DNA from: JANQPD01 sp963715655
Lineage (GTDB): Bacteria > Bacteroidota > Bacteroidia > Flavobacteriales > Schleiferiaceae
Assembly (NCBI GenBank): GCA_963715655.1
Contig: OY970262.1
Span: forward strand, 2,542,001-2,606,000
Direction of reading: 5' to 3'
DNA length: 64,000 nt
Below, piece after piece: positions 1-9,085 of the stretch. A program made the position numbers and the translations under genes. The notes beneath the pieces are model-generated. The model ran no database searches. It worked only from the letters and a program-made list of their open reading frames with translations, and was not told where the DNA came from. Each line of letters starts with the position of its first letter. The first letter of the stretch is position 1.

Positions 1-867
1 TTTTTCTGCATGATATGAAGACCGTACCAATGGTCCGCTTTCTACATATCTAAAGCCTAAATCTAGGCCTATCTCTTTATACTTTTCAAACTGCTCAGGT
101 GTAACATACTCTTGCACAGGCAAGTGTTTTGGTGTTGGCTGCAAGTATTGACCTAAAGTTACAATATCCACACCCGCATTTCTCAAGTCTTTTAAACTCT
201 CTATAACTTCTGCTTCTGCTTCACCTAGACCTAGCATAATTCCACTTTTTGTGCGTGGCAACCCACTATCCTTCAAATATTTTAATACCGCCAAACTTCT
301 GTCATACTGCGCTTGAATGCGCACTTGTCTGGTAAGGCGCCTTACTGTTTCAATATTATGGCTCACAATTTCTGGCGCTGCTTCTACAATTCTATCAATA
401 TTATGCGTTTCATATTTAAAATCCGGAATTAAAGTTTCCATGGTTGTACCCGGACTCATTCTTCGTACCGCTTGCACTACTTCCTTCCAAATAATTGAAC
501 CACCATCACGCAAATCATCACGATCTACCGAGGTAAGTACGCAATGCTTAATATCCATAAGTCTAACTGATTGAGCAACACGCTCGGGCTCATCCCAATC
601 TACTTCATCTGGCCTACCTGTTTTTACCGCACAAAAACCACAACTACGCGTGCAAGTATTTCCTAAAATCATAAACGTTGCTGTGCCAGCTCCCCAGCAT
701 TCACCCATATTTGGGCAATTACCGCTTTCACAGATAGTATGTAAATTATAACTATCTACTAATTTTCGTACGCTTCTATAATTTTCACCAGTAGGCAGCT
801 TTACGCGAAGCCATTTTGGTTTTGTTGATCTTTTCTTTTCTAAAAGTGCCGTAGCGCTTTCACTCAT
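1..867 (-). CDS. lipA: Lipoyl synthase (3' end cut by window edge)
   Basis: Radical-SAM enzyme that inserts two sulfurs into octanoyl groups on lipoyl-dependent proteins. The minus-strand reading frame from ATG at 867 is open for 289 codons to base 1. It has the auxiliary-cluster cysteines C46, C51 and C57 (CESGNCPNMGECW) and the radical-SAM triad C72, C76, C79 (CTRSCGFC). The last visible residues, SSYHAEK, are the usual LipA C-terminal region, so only a few residues are missing. It starts four bases after the stop of the upstream barrel-like gene, so it is probably the last gene of a four-gene operon. The family call is very secure. Confidence 0.97.
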   Translation of the reverse strand, partial: MSESATALLEKKRSTKPKWLRVKLPTGENYRSVRKLVDSYNLHTICESGNCPNMGECWGAGTATFMILGNTCTRSCGFCAVKTGRPDEVDWDEPERVAQSVRLMDIKHCVLTSVDRDDLRDGGSIIWKEVVQAVRRMSPGTTMETLIPDFKYETHNIDRIVEAAPEIVSHNIETVRRLTRQVRIQAQYDRSLAVLKYLKDSGLPRTKSGIMLGLGEAEAEVIESLKDLRNAGVDIVTLGQYLQPTPKHLPVQEYVTPEQFEKYKEIGLDLGFRYVESGPLVRSSYHAEK

Positions 868-870
868 ATC

Positions 871-1629
871 TTAATTTTTCTTGTAACCGAAATTAAACTG
901 AATATACACTTGAAAGAACCCTGGTATATTAACATCTGAACCGTTTGATTCTAAAAAAATGGGTACATCAGCAAAAAAGAAATCATAAATTATACCCGTT
1001 TCTAAAGAAGTAACCTTATCATCTAAAAAGTCATAATCAAAAGCTGTTCCTACTTTACCATATATGCCAGGACGCAATTTAGTTTCAAGAATTCCGGTGA
1101 ACCAATTTGCCTCGCCACCAAAGTTAGACGACTCAAGTCCCAAACGGTTGTATCGAATATTGGCAGGAACTTGAGATCCTTGCTCATCTTGCTTAAAACC
1201 AACTAAATAAACTGGTTTTAAAAGTCCTAAACTTAACCCTCCGCTAGTAATTAATGATATACTTACCGTTCCTTGATCTGTTTTATCAAACAATATTTTT
1301 TCTTGAATATACCCTGCGCGTATGGTATAAAAAGAGTTAGTTCTGCCAAATACAAATCCTCTAGAGTTTTGACTAAATGCGGGAGAGCGTACTTCTTTCG
1401 GGTGCCTGAGTTTTGCTAAATCTAATTCAAAACCTCTTTTGGTATAACCATCCGTGTATTTTAAATATCTCCCATTAATGGTGTAACCTTTAGAATGTCC
1501 GCTTAAGCCAACGGTATATTCTCTATCATAAACGGAGCGTTTAAAATCTGCAGAAGTATTTAACTGCGCATATACAGGTGTAACCGCAATTAATAAAAAG
1601 CCAATAATTAAAAGGGTATTATTTTTCAT
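871..1629 (-). CDS. Secreted, probable outer-membrane barrel-like protein of unknown function
   Basis: 252 aa with a clear signal peptide (MKNNTLLIIGFLLIAVTPVYAQ). The mature part is rich in alternating aromatic and polar residues (for example GFVFGRTNSFYTIRAGYIQEK) and ends in an aromatic-rich strand followed by GYKKN, which suggests a small beta-barrel in the outer membrane. I do not recognise a named family. It overlaps the end of ytxJ by 11 bases and lies directly upstream of lipA, so it is almost certainly co-transcribed with both. Confidence 0.75.
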   Translation of the reverse strand: MKNNTLLIIGFLLIAVTPVYAQLNTSADFKRSVYDREYTVGLSGHSKGYTINGRYLKYTDGYTKRGFELDLAKLRHPKEVRSPAFSQNSRGFVFGRTNSFYTIRAGYIQEKILFDKTDQGTVSISLITSGGLSLGLLKPVYLVGFKQDEQGSQVPANIRYNRLGLESSNFGGEANWFTGILETKLRPGIYGKVGTAFDYDFLDDKVTSLETGIIYDFFFADVPIFLESNGSDVNIPGFFQVYIQFNFGYKKN

Positions 1630-1960
1630 GAGCTGCCTCCTCTACCTCATCTGGTCTTATATCATAATGGGAAGCTACGTAAGTGGCAGCTCCTTTTTTT
1701 ATTACCAATACTTGGGGTGACTCATGTTGCACGGCATATTTTGCGGCAATGGCATTAGAAACATCGCGAAAAGCGATTAAATCTAAATAATATACTGGTA
1801 ATAGGCTTTCATCTACATTCCAACCTCTTTCAAATCGGCTTAAAGCCATTTTACTTATAGAACAACTTGTGCTATGTTTAAAAATAACCGCACCGTTTTT
1901 CTGTGATGCAGCATCTACATCAATAAGTTGATTGATATTTGTAAGAGAAATAAATGACAT
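1619..1960 (-). CDS. ytxJ: YtxJ-type monothiol bacilliredoxin
   Basis: 113 aa, full length for the DUF2847/YtxJ family, thioredoxin-fold proteins thought to reverse bacillithiol mixed disulfides. The family signature is visible: FKHSTSCSISKMALSRFERGW, with the single active cysteine at about residue 33, followed by the strand LPVYYLDLIAFRDVSNAIA and the region HESPQVLVIKKG that precedes the cis-proline-like site. It starts one base after the stop of the small lipoprotein gene and overlaps the next gene by 11 bases. Its presence implies bacillithiol use by this organism (inference). Confidence 0.9.
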   Translation of the reverse strand: MSFISLTNINQLIDVDAASQKNGAVIFKHSTSCSISKMALSRFERGWNVDESLLPVYYLDLIAFRDVSNAIAAKYAVQHESPQVLVIKKGAATYVASHYDIRPDEVEEAAHEK

Positions 1961-1961
1961 A

Positions 1962-2087
1962 CTAGCCTACTAACGAATTGCTTATAGTATTGTTTTGGGT
2001 ATAAGTTGGGCATTTTTCGCCACCACCACAAGACTGAGCGGCAAAACCTAAAACAGCTAAAACTACGATTACAAAAACTTTTTTCAT
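1962..2087 (-). CDS. Tiny putative lipoprotein (41 aa)
   Basis: A 42-codon minus-strand frame (including stop) beginning MKKVFVIVVLAVLGFAAQSC. That is a charged start, a hydrophobic stretch and a cysteine at residue 20 followed by GGGEKCPTYTQ, the normal look of a Bacteroidota lipoprotein signal. The mature peptide would be only about 22 residues and keeps a second cysteine (CPTY). It stops one base before ytxJ and follows a good TAnnTTTG promoter, so it appears to be the first gene of the ytxJ-lipA operon. The function is unknown; the pairing with a thiol-redox gene and its two cysteines are suggestive only. Confidence 0.7.
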   Translation of the reverse strand: MKKVFVIVVLAVLGFAAQSCGGGEKCPTYTQNNTISNSLVG

Positions 2088-2134
2088 TTTAAAGGGACGC
2101 GTTAAAAACGCTTTAAATTACAATAGATAAGCTA

Positions 2135-2142
2135 CAAAGTTA
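2135..2142 (-). promoter_or_regulatory. Bacteroidota -7 box for the lipoprotein-ytxJ-lipA operon
   Basis: On the minus strand the sequence reads TAACTTTG, an exact TAnnTTTG match, about 48 bases upstream of the ATG at 2087. A clean -33 TTG at the usual spacing is not obvious. It lies in the divergent intergenic region between this operon and ung. Confidence 0.5.
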
Positions 2143-2203
2143 GTTAATTTGCTTTATTGACTACACATTAATTTAAACAGTCTATCACATCATTTAGTAT
2201 TTA

Positions 2204-2881
2204 ATGCAAGTAAGTAAACTAAATATAAACCCTACGTGGCGTAATTTTTTAAGCGAAGAATTCGCTAAACCCTATTTTAAAAGCCTTATAAAATCTATTT
2301 CAGACCAACGAAGTACCACAACCATTTATCCTGAAGAATCTTTATTATTTAATGCCTTTAATTTGTTGGAAATAGAAGATTTAAAAGTTGTAATACTTGG
2401 CCAAGACCCCTACCACGGGGAAGGACAGGCTAATGGACTTGCTTTTTCTGTAAATCCTGAAATGAAAATCCCACCTTCACTCAGCAATATTTTTAAGGAA
2501 TTACAAGCTGACACCGGTGCAGAAAAACCAACTTCGGGAGATTTAACCAAGTGGGCGGAACAAGGTGTGTTACTCTTAAATACAATTCTTACGGTACGCC
2601 ATAAATCTCCAAGTGCACATAAAAACTTGGGTTGGGAATTATTTACCGATGCAGTAATTACAAAATTGTCTGAACAGAAAGCACACGTAGTTTTTATACT
2701 TTGGGGCGCTTTTGCACAAAGTAAAATATCGTTAATTGATACATCAAAACATACTCTTTTAAAATCTACACATCCCTCCCCTTTTTCAGCGCATCGTGGT
2801 TTTTTTGGTTCAAAGCCATTTACAAATGCCAATAATGCTTTACAGCAACATAATCAAACACTTATAGATTGGCGTTTATAA
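2204..2881 (+). CDS. ung: Uracil-DNA glycosylase (family 1)
   Basis: 225 aa, the normal length for Ung, which removes uracil from DNA as the first step of base-excision repair. The water-activating motif GQDPYHG is at residues 66-72 (catalytic D68), the uracil-binding region LLLNTILTVR at 123-132, and the DNA-intercalation motif HPSPFSAHRGFFG begins at H190. The ATG at 2204 gives the family N-terminus. The 3' end overlaps the start of the following outer-membrane protein gene by 13 bases. Confidence 0.97.
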   Translation: MQVSKLNINPTWRNFLSEEFAKPYFKSLIKSISDQRSTTTIYPEESLLFNAFNLLEIEDLKVVILGQDPYHGEGQANGLAFSVNPEMKIPPSLSNIFKELQADTGAEKPTSGDLTKWAEQGVLLLNTILTVRHKSPSAHKNLGWELFTDAVITKLSEQKAHVVFILWGAFAQSKISLIDTSKHTLLKSTHPSPFSAHRGFFGSKPFTNANNALQQHNQTLIDWRL

Positions 2882-4527
2882 AAAAAATAGCACTTTTACT
2901 TTGTTTGCTTCCATTGTGGCTTTTGGCGCAAAAAGAGTATAGCTTGCAGCTAAATGCAAATGCGGAAGTAAATGCTTTAGTAAAAGTATTTACTACTATT
3001 AAAGGAGACTCCTTAACAATACTAAAAGCTTCGCAAAACGTAAAAAGTACGCTTTGGAAAAATGGCTATTTAGCAGCGGAAGGAAAATTGATTTTTGCAG
3101 ATAGCACCGCAACGCTAAACATCTTGGCTAACCAAAAATATAGCTTTAACACCTTGGCTATACAATGGCAAGATAGTGCAAGTCCTACACGTCCATCTTT
3201 ATTTTTTGATACTGAATATTTTAAAGAATTTGATGCATTAGAAGAGTATCAGCAAAAGCTAATTAATAATTTAGAAAACAACGGATACCCTTTTGCACAA
3301 GTATCTATAACAGAAATAGAATTAAAAAACGACACCGTATTAGCGAACATTAATATTGATGAAGGCCCGTACATTCGCTTAGATAGTTTGGTGATAAAGG
3401 GATATACTAAGTTTAGCAAAAATGTGCTGCGCTATTTTCTAAATTATAAACAGGGAATGCCTTACAAGGAGGCGTACATTCAAAAATTACCCGATTTAAT
3501 AAACCAAGTAGAATATTTAAAATTTACGGCTGCACCAGCGATTGCTTTTACCGAGAATAAAACTATTTTATTTTTATATATAGAAGAAATTAAAAGTAAC
3601 CAAGTAGATGGAGTAGTTGGCTTAAATACCACACCTGAAGGGGAAACAACCATAAATGGTGATTTTCAATTACGGTTATTAAATATATTTAAACGAGGCG
3701 AAGAAATTGAGTTACGCTGGCGCAGACCCGATGAAAGTGTGCAAAGTTTAAACGTAGCCGGCACCTTTCCCTTTTTATTTAATACCCCGTTTTGGCTCGC
3801 TTCTAATGTGCAAATTTTTAGGCAGGATAGCAGTTTTGTAAATACCTCAGCCGAAGGACTTTTGAAATATTATTTAGGAGGCGGCAGTTTACTAACCGGA
3901 GGTATTGGCTACAAAGCATCTAATGCCCTGCGCAATGAAAATAGTGGCTTTGGAAGTTTTAACACCACACAGTATAAGCTTGGGGTAGAGTTACTTAAAA
4001 CCGACCGGGTTCTTATTCCTCGTTCCGGTTATATTTTAAAAACCTTTGGCTTTACCGCTCAGCGTGTAACCACTGAAAATAGATTGCCGCAATATGGGTG
4101 GCAGGTATTGGCAGAAAATTATTGGCGTATAAAAAAGAATAACGTTATCCTAACCAAACTACATTCTGAATCACTTTTTGGCGATAATTTGTTTATAAAT
4201 GAAGTGTACCGCATTGGTGGTTTAAAAACTTTACGTGGGTTTAATGAGCAGCAAATTTTTACAAGCAGCTACGCCATTGGCACACTCGAGTATCGTTATT
4301 TATTGGGCGATTATGATTATATAACCGTGTTTTCTGATGTAGCGTTTGCTGAAAACACCGCTAAAAATAGTTACATAAGTAATGTGTACACAGGCATAGG
4401 AGCCGGCTTTAGCTTTAGAACCAATGCCGGCATCTTCTCTCTTTTTTATGCAGTGGGCCGCGATTTACAAAACCCGTTTGATTTTAGAACTTCTAAAATT
4501 CACTTTGGTTATGTTAGTCAATTTTAG
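2869..4527 (+). CDS. BamA/TamA-like outer membrane protein (POTRA plus barrel)
   Basis: 552 aa. A signal peptide (IKKIALLLCLLPLWLLAQ) is followed by POTRA-like repeats at about residues 75-235 (for example VLANINIDEGPYIRLDSLVIKGY), then a C-terminal Omp85-type barrel with the GGLKTLRGFNEQQ motif and the terminal strand KIHFGYVSQF ending in F. Family knowledge points to outer-membrane protein assembly or two-partner secretion; the substrate is unknown. No ATG lies near the signal peptide. The best start is TTG at 2869, inside the ung 3' end, which suggests translational coupling with ung. Confidence 0.85.
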   Translation: MAFIKKIALLLCLLPLWLLAQKEYSLQLNANAEVNALVKVFTTIKGDSLTILKASQNVKSTLWKNGYLAAEGKLIFADSTATLNILANQKYSFNTLAIQWQDSASPTRPSLFFDTEYFKEFDALEEYQQKLINNLENNGYPFAQVSITEIELKNDTVLANINIDEGPYIRLDSLVIKGYTKFSKNVLRYFLNYKQGMPYKEAYIQKLPDLINQVEYLKFTAAPAIAFTENKTILFLYIEEIKSNQVDGVVGLNTTPEGETTINGDFQLRLLNIFKRGEEIELRWRRPDESVQSLNVAGTFPFLFNTPFWLASNVQIFRQDSSFVNTSAEGLLKYYLGGGSLLTGGIGYKASNALRNENSGFGSFNTTQYKLGVELLKTDRVLIPRSGYILKTFGFTAQRVTTENRLPQYGWQVLAENYWRIKKNNVILTKLHSESLFGDNLFINEVYRIGGLKTLRGFNEQQIFTSSYAIGTLEYRYLLGDYDYITVFSDVAFAENTAKNSYISNVYTGIGAGFSFRTNAGIFSLFYAVGRDLQNPFDFRTSKIHFGYVSQF

Positions 4528-4541
4528 CAATTATTTTACGT

Positions 4542-4573
4542 TTGACTAACACTTGGTTTTATAATTACCTTTG
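4542..4573 (+). promoter_or_regulatory. Promoter with TTG -33 and TAnnTTTG -7 boxes
   Basis: TTG at 4542-4544, 21 bases of spacer, then TACCTTTG at 4566-4573, an exact match to the Bacteroidota consensus. The ATG at 4580 lies only six bases after the -7 box, so a transcript starting at the usual distance would have almost no 5' leader. Confidence 0.55.
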
Positions 4574-4579
4574 TGCAGT

Positions 4580-5941
4580 ATGAGAAAATTTTTGGTTGTT
4601 GTTCACAAATTTGCCGTGCTGGCGTTGCTTTACCTCCTTATTTCAAGCTGTGGTGGTAGCTCCTCTTTTAGCCGACCAAATGTAAACTACCTCTACGATT
4701 TCAAATCGCTGGCTCCACGACCTAACTATACTGTTTATCATGCGCATAAAGATACCACCCGAGTGTATTATCGCTTAAGCGGAAAGGAACTTTTATACAT
4801 GCGCAATGCTGAAAATAGTGTGTATAAAGCTAATTTTAGCATTACCTACCGGCTTTTAGAAAGTTTGGAAAACCCGTTGGTTTTAGATACTGCTTCGTTT
4901 AATTTAACCGATGAAAGCCAAAACCCCGGTGATGAAGTTATTTTTGGATATTTTAAAGTAGCGCCACAGAAAAAATTTACGGATAGAAATTATGTTTTAG
5001 AAATTGAAATTAAGGATAATAATAGAAACCTGAGTTTCAATAATTTTATTAATGTAAATAGAAAAAATAAAGACGGAGAGCAATACTTTTTGCTTACGGA
5101 TACAGCTAATAACCCGCTATTTAAAAACCATTTACCGCTGGGTGTTCCCTTTAAATTAAAGCATCAAAGTAATGCAGCGCAACTGTACGTTAGCTTTTAT
5201 AACCGTTCGTTTCCGTTAGCTCTTCCTCCCTATTCCAAAGCTCCTGATGAAAGTTTTGAGCTTAATCCTGATACCACCATTTTGTTAAATATTGACACCG
5301 TATTGTTTTTAAAACAGTCTGGTTTTTATCATTTTAGACGCGATACTACAAAATGGCCGGGGCTAACCGTTTATAATTTTTATGATCAATTTCCTTATGT
5401 GGCAACCCGTGAGCAAATGGTGCAACCAATGCGCTACCTTACCACTAGAAGAGAATTTGATGAATTGGTGGGTGAGAAAAACAACCCAAAAGAATTGCAA
5501 GAAAATATTAATGATTTTTGGTTAAAAAGAACGGGAAGTGTGGAACGTTCTAAAATTTTATTGGGCAGTTATTTTAACCGTGTACAGCAAGCTAATTTAT
5601 TTTTTACTAGCTATATAGAAGGTTGGAAAACAGATAGAGGCATTATTTATACGGTGTATGGCCCTCCCGATAAGGTGTACCGTTTTAACGAAAGTGAAGC
5701 GTGGATTTATGGAGATGAAGGTAGTAGTTTGTCTTATTATTTCACTTTTGCCAAACTCAATAATCCGTTTACAGAAAATGATTACGCATTAAATAGAAAC
5801 CCGAGTTTTAGATACGGCTGGGGGCAAGCCATTGAAGGCTGGCGCAATGGAAAAGTGTACGGCAGCCGCGACATTCAACAAGAACAAAATGATAGCGACC
5901 AACGCGTTAGATCCCAGCAACGGGCTCCTTATTGGTATTAG
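4580..5941 (+). CDS. GWxTD-domain lipoprotein
   Basis: 453 aa from ATG 4580. A TTG three codons upstream is a weaker alternative because it lies within the -7 promoter box. The lipoprotein signal ends LLISSC (C24) followed by GGSSS. The C-terminal third carries the domain signature EGWKTDRGIIYTVYGPPDKVY at about residues 347-367, the GWxTD motif that names the family. The function of the family is not established. The 3' end overlaps the start of rlmB by 53 bases, so the two are co-transcribed. Confidence 0.85.
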   Translation: MRKFLVVVHKFAVLALLYLLISSCGGSSSFSRPNVNYLYDFKSLAPRPNYTVYHAHKDTTRVYYRLSGKELLYMRNAENSVYKANFSITYRLLESLENPLVLDTASFNLTDESQNPGDEVIFGYFKVAPQKKFTDRNYVLEIEIKDNNRNLSFNNFINVNRKNKDGEQYFLLTDTANNPLFKNHLPLGVPFKLKHQSNAAQLYVSFYNRSFPLALPPYSKAPDESFELNPDTTILLNIDTVLFLKQSGFYHFRRDTTKWPGLTVYNFYDQFPYVATREQMVQPMRYLTTRREFDELVGEKNNPKELQENINDFWLKRTGSVERSKILLGSYFNRVQQANLFFTSYIEGWKTDRGIIYTVYGPPDKVYRFNESEAWIYGDEGSSLSYYFTFAKLNNPFTENDYALNRNPSFRYGWGQAIEGWRNGKVYGSRDIQQEQNDSDQRVRSQQRAPYWY

Positions 5942-6662
5942 GCCGGTACTTGAGGCTATAAAGGCGGGTAAAACAATTGATAAAATATTTATTCAAAAAG
6001 GCTTGCAAGGTGATATTTTCCCTGAATTAAGTGCGCTTATTCATGAGCATAAAATATTAAGCATTCATGCGCCTATTGAAAAACTAAACCGTATTACACG
6101 TAAAAATCACCAAGGAGTGATTGCTTTTACGGCAGCTGTGGAATTTCAAAACTTGGGCGAAATAGTAACCCGCACTTTTGAAAAAGGAGACAATCCGCTT
6201 TTTTTAATATTGGATAGACTTACCGATGTGCGCAACTTTGGCGCTATTTGCCGCACGGCAGAATGTACGGGTGTGCAAGCAGTGGTAGTGCCCATGCGCG
6301 GTAGTGCGCCCATAAATTATGATGCGTTAAAAACCAGCGCGGGTGCTTTGCATCATTTGGCTATTTGCCGAGAGCATAACCTAAAAGAAACTATTTCTTT
6401 TTTGCAATTAAGTGGTATTAAGGTATTTGCAGTAACTGAAAAAACGGAAGGCAATATTTATTCAGTGCCTAACCTTGATGAGCCAATGGCTTTGCTAATG
6501 GGTTCTGAAGAAGATGGTGTTTCGCCCGAATATTTAAAAATGGTAGATGGCCGATTAAAGTTACCTATGTTTGGTAAAATTGGCTCACTTAATGTATCGG
6601 TGGCAGCCGGAGCTGTTTTATACGAAGTAGTGCGCCAGCGCTTACTAAAAGAAACTATATGA
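5889..6662 (+). CDS. rlmB: 23S rRNA 2'-O-methyltransferase, RlmB/TrmH family
   Basis: 257 aa SpoU-type methyltransferase expected to methylate a guanosine of 23S rRNA (G2251 in E. coli numbering). The N-terminal substrate-binding region starts LLIGIRPVLEAIKAGKTID. The SPOUT motifs are LDRLTDVRNFGAICRTAE, MGSEEDGVSPE and LPMFGKIGSLNVSVAAGAVLYE. I chose the ATG at 5889 because it gives the family length; the frame stays open upstream to 5832 inside the GWxTD gene. The stop overlaps the next ATG by four bases (ATGA). Confidence 0.93.
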   Translation: MIATNALDPSNGLLIGIRPVLEAIKAGKTIDKIFIQKGLQGDIFPELSALIHEHKILSIHAPIEKLNRITRKNHQGVIAFTAAVEFQNLGEIVTRTFEKGDNPLFLILDRLTDVRNFGAICRTAECTGVQAVVVPMRGSAPINYDALKTSAGALHHLAICREHNLKETISFLQLSGIKVFAVTEKTEGNIYSVPNLDEPMALLMGSEEDGVSPEYLKMVDGRLKLPMFGKIGSLNVSVAAGAVLYEVVRQRLLKETI

Positions 6663-9001
6663 TGTTAAAAACTACTATAAGCGCGCTCGCTTTATTTTTG
6701 AGTTTTAATGGTGTTGCTCAATACGCTTGCGGACATCAAAATGCGCATAATGCCGTGGCTTTTGGGCCATCTATTCAAAATAATGCAAAGTCGGACACGG
6801 TAGATATTTTGAACTACACACTAAATTTAGATTTATACAACATTGCCTCAGGACAATTAAAAGGTGCGTGTGAAATAGTTTTAAAAGCAAAGTTGCCTAA
6901 CGTTAGTGCTATTAATTTAGACTTGTTGGAACTAAATATAGACTCCATAAAATTAGGTGCAAGCAACTTAAATTATACCTACAACGACACCCTTATAAAA
7001 GTAAACTTTCCGGGTGCTTTGTCTCGCACTAGCAACACTTCTATTACAGTTTACTACCAAGGCACACCACAAGTAGATGCTAGCGGCTGGGGCGGATTTC
7101 ATAGACAAAGTGGCTATTATTTTAACCTAGGTGTTGGCTTTGCTGCAGACCCACATACGTATGGCCGTGCTTGGTTTCCGTGTTTTGATAATTTTGTAGA
7201 AAAAAGCACGTATAGTTTTAAGGTAAAAACCAAGGCTCCATTGCGCGCTTTTTGCAATGGTTTACAGCAAAGTTTTACCCTTTCGGGAGATACAGCCACT
7301 TCCCTATTTACCTTAAATCAAGAAATACCAACCTACTTGGCATCGGTTGCGGTGGCTGAATACCAATTACTTACCGATACACTACAAACATCTAACGGAA
7401 GTGTACCCATTTGGCTAATGGCTAAAGCGAGCGACACCGCAAATATGAAAAGTTCTTTCAGAAATTTGAAGCCGGTAACCCGTTCTTTTATTAAGCATTT
7501 TGGGCCTTACCGTTGGGATAAAATTGGCTACGCAGCCACTACCATTGGCGCTATGGAACACGCCACCTCTATTCACTATCCTGTAAATACCATTAATGGA
7601 AATTTAGCTAGTGAAGATTTATTAGCACATGAACTTGCACACCATTGGTGGGGTAATTTAATTACCTGCAAAACGGACGCTGACATGTGGATAAACGAAG
7701 GCATGGCGGAATTTAGCAGCCATTTATACGCAGAGCAAGTGTACGGACGCGAAAACTATTTTGACATTGTTTTGGACAACGCAGCGTTAGTTTTGCGCGT
7801 GGCGCATAGTAGAGATAACGGCTACAAAGCTATTTACGGTTTAGATCATGAATACACGTATGGTACCCACGTATATCAAAAAGGCGCTATGGTGGGCCAT
7901 AATTTAAGAGCCTATTTAGGGTATCAAAACTACGATGCTATAATAACTAACTTAATGACTAACAATGCTTACGGAAATTTAAGTACGGCAGAATTGCAAC
8001 AGCAATTAGAACAATTAAGTGGTAAAAATTTAACAAGCTTCTTTAATAATTGGGTGTATAATGCCGGTTTCCCGGAATTTAATGCTACCCTACAATCTGG
8101 TGGTAAGTTGGCCATAACACAAAGCACCTATGCCGCACCAAATTTGTTTCAAAATGTACCTTTGCCCATTACCTTTTTTAGTAGCACGGGAGATACTATT
8201 TCTAAAATTTACAACGTAGGCGGAGCATCCGATACTTTGGCCTTAGGCGCACTTCCTTTTACTCCCGCCTTTGCCTTGGCAGGATATAATGGAAAACTAT
8301 TAACGGCCAACACCAATGCCTTGGAGGTGAAGCGCAGTAACGGTTTCAGTAATTTAACGGAGTTGGATGTTCGTTTAAACTTTAATAACCTAATAGATTC
8401 GGTAAGGGTGGTTGCACAAAAACATTGGGCCGCTCCAAAAGGTAATACTGCATTACCTATACGCGTAAGCAGCGATAGATATTGGACGTTGCAAGGCTTT
8501 GATTGGAAAAATGCCGATATGGAAGCCCGTTTTAGTTATAACGCTACTGATATTTTGCAAGATGATGAATTAGTGAAAAATGGCGAAGATTCACTAGCAC
8601 TTTTTTACCGACCTAACGGTAATGCAAATTGGACGTTTTACCAGAATCAAAATCAGGTGAAAGGTAATGGTAGCGATGGGCGTGGCTACATTGAAGCCAC
8701 CAGCCTTTTAAAGGGCGATTACGTATTGGGCAATGCAAATCCGAGCATAGGCATTAACGAAAACAAGCAGAATGTAACGCCTTTTAAAGTATATCCGAAC
8801 CCAGCAAAAGGTAAAATTAAAATTGAATTACCGGAAGGTACTGCGCTACCTAAAGTACTTGAGGTAAATGGTTTAGATGGTAAATTTTTAGGGAGTTTTA
8901 CTTTAGAAAGCTTAAAATCTGAAATTTTGATGGAAGGATACGCAAAGCAAGCGGTGTTTTTATCAGTAGGTAAAACGGTGGTAACGGTGGTGTTAGAATA
9001 A
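6659..9001 (+). CDS. Secreted M1-family aminopeptidase with type IX sorting domain
   Basis: 780 aa zinc metallopeptidase. A signal peptide (MLKTTISALALFLSFNGVAQ) is followed by the M1 N-terminal beta domain, then GAMEH (the GAMEN equivalent), and the zinc site HELAH at 324-328 with the third ligand E347 in WINEGMAEF. The C-terminus has VYPNPAKGKIKI and a compact beta domain of about 75 residues, a type A sorting signal for type IX secretion. The product is therefore probably exported across the outer membrane and released or anchored at the cell surface. It overlaps rlmB by four bases. Confidence 0.93.
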   Translation: MMLKTTISALALFLSFNGVAQYACGHQNAHNAVAFGPSIQNNAKSDTVDILNYTLNLDLYNIASGQLKGACEIVLKAKLPNVSAINLDLLELNIDSIKLGASNLNYTYNDTLIKVNFPGALSRTSNTSITVYYQGTPQVDASGWGGFHRQSGYYFNLGVGFAADPHTYGRAWFPCFDNFVEKSTYSFKVKTKAPLRAFCNGLQQSFTLSGDTATSLFTLNQEIPTYLASVAVAEYQLLTDTLQTSNGSVPIWLMAKASDTANMKSSFRNLKPVTRSFIKHFGPYRWDKIGYAATTIGAMEHATSIHYPVNTINGNLASEDLLAHELAHHWWGNLITCKTDADMWINEGMAEFSSHLYAEQVYGRENYFDIVLDNAALVLRVAHSRDNGYKAIYGLDHEYTYGTHVYQKGAMVGHNLRAYLGYQNYDAIITNLMTNNAYGNLSTAELQQQLEQLSGKNLTSFFNNWVYNAGFPEFNATLQSGGKLAITQSTYAAPNLFQNVPLPITFFSSTGDTISKIYNVGGASDTLALGALPFTPAFALAGYNGKLLTANTNALEVKRSNGFSNLTELDVRLNFNNLIDSVRVVAQKHWAAPKGNTALPIRVSSDRYWTLQGFDWKNADMEARFSYNATDILQDDELVKNGEDSLALFYRPNGNANWTFYQNQNQVKGNGSDGRGYIEATSLLKGDYVLGNANPSIGINENKQNVTPFKVYPNPAKGKIKIELPEGTALPKVLEVNGLDGKFLGSFTLESLKSEILMEGYAKQAVFLSVGKTVVTVVLE

Positions 9002-9085
9002 ATTATAGTAAAACGCTTAAGGCTCCTAAATGAACGTATTGGAAAACTTTTAATTTACTAAAAAAGCCAAAAGTGAAACCTTACC

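Noticed and set aside
317..574. Plus-strand ORF over lipA.
   Set aside because: It is antisense to the well-conserved lipA frame and resembles no known protein.
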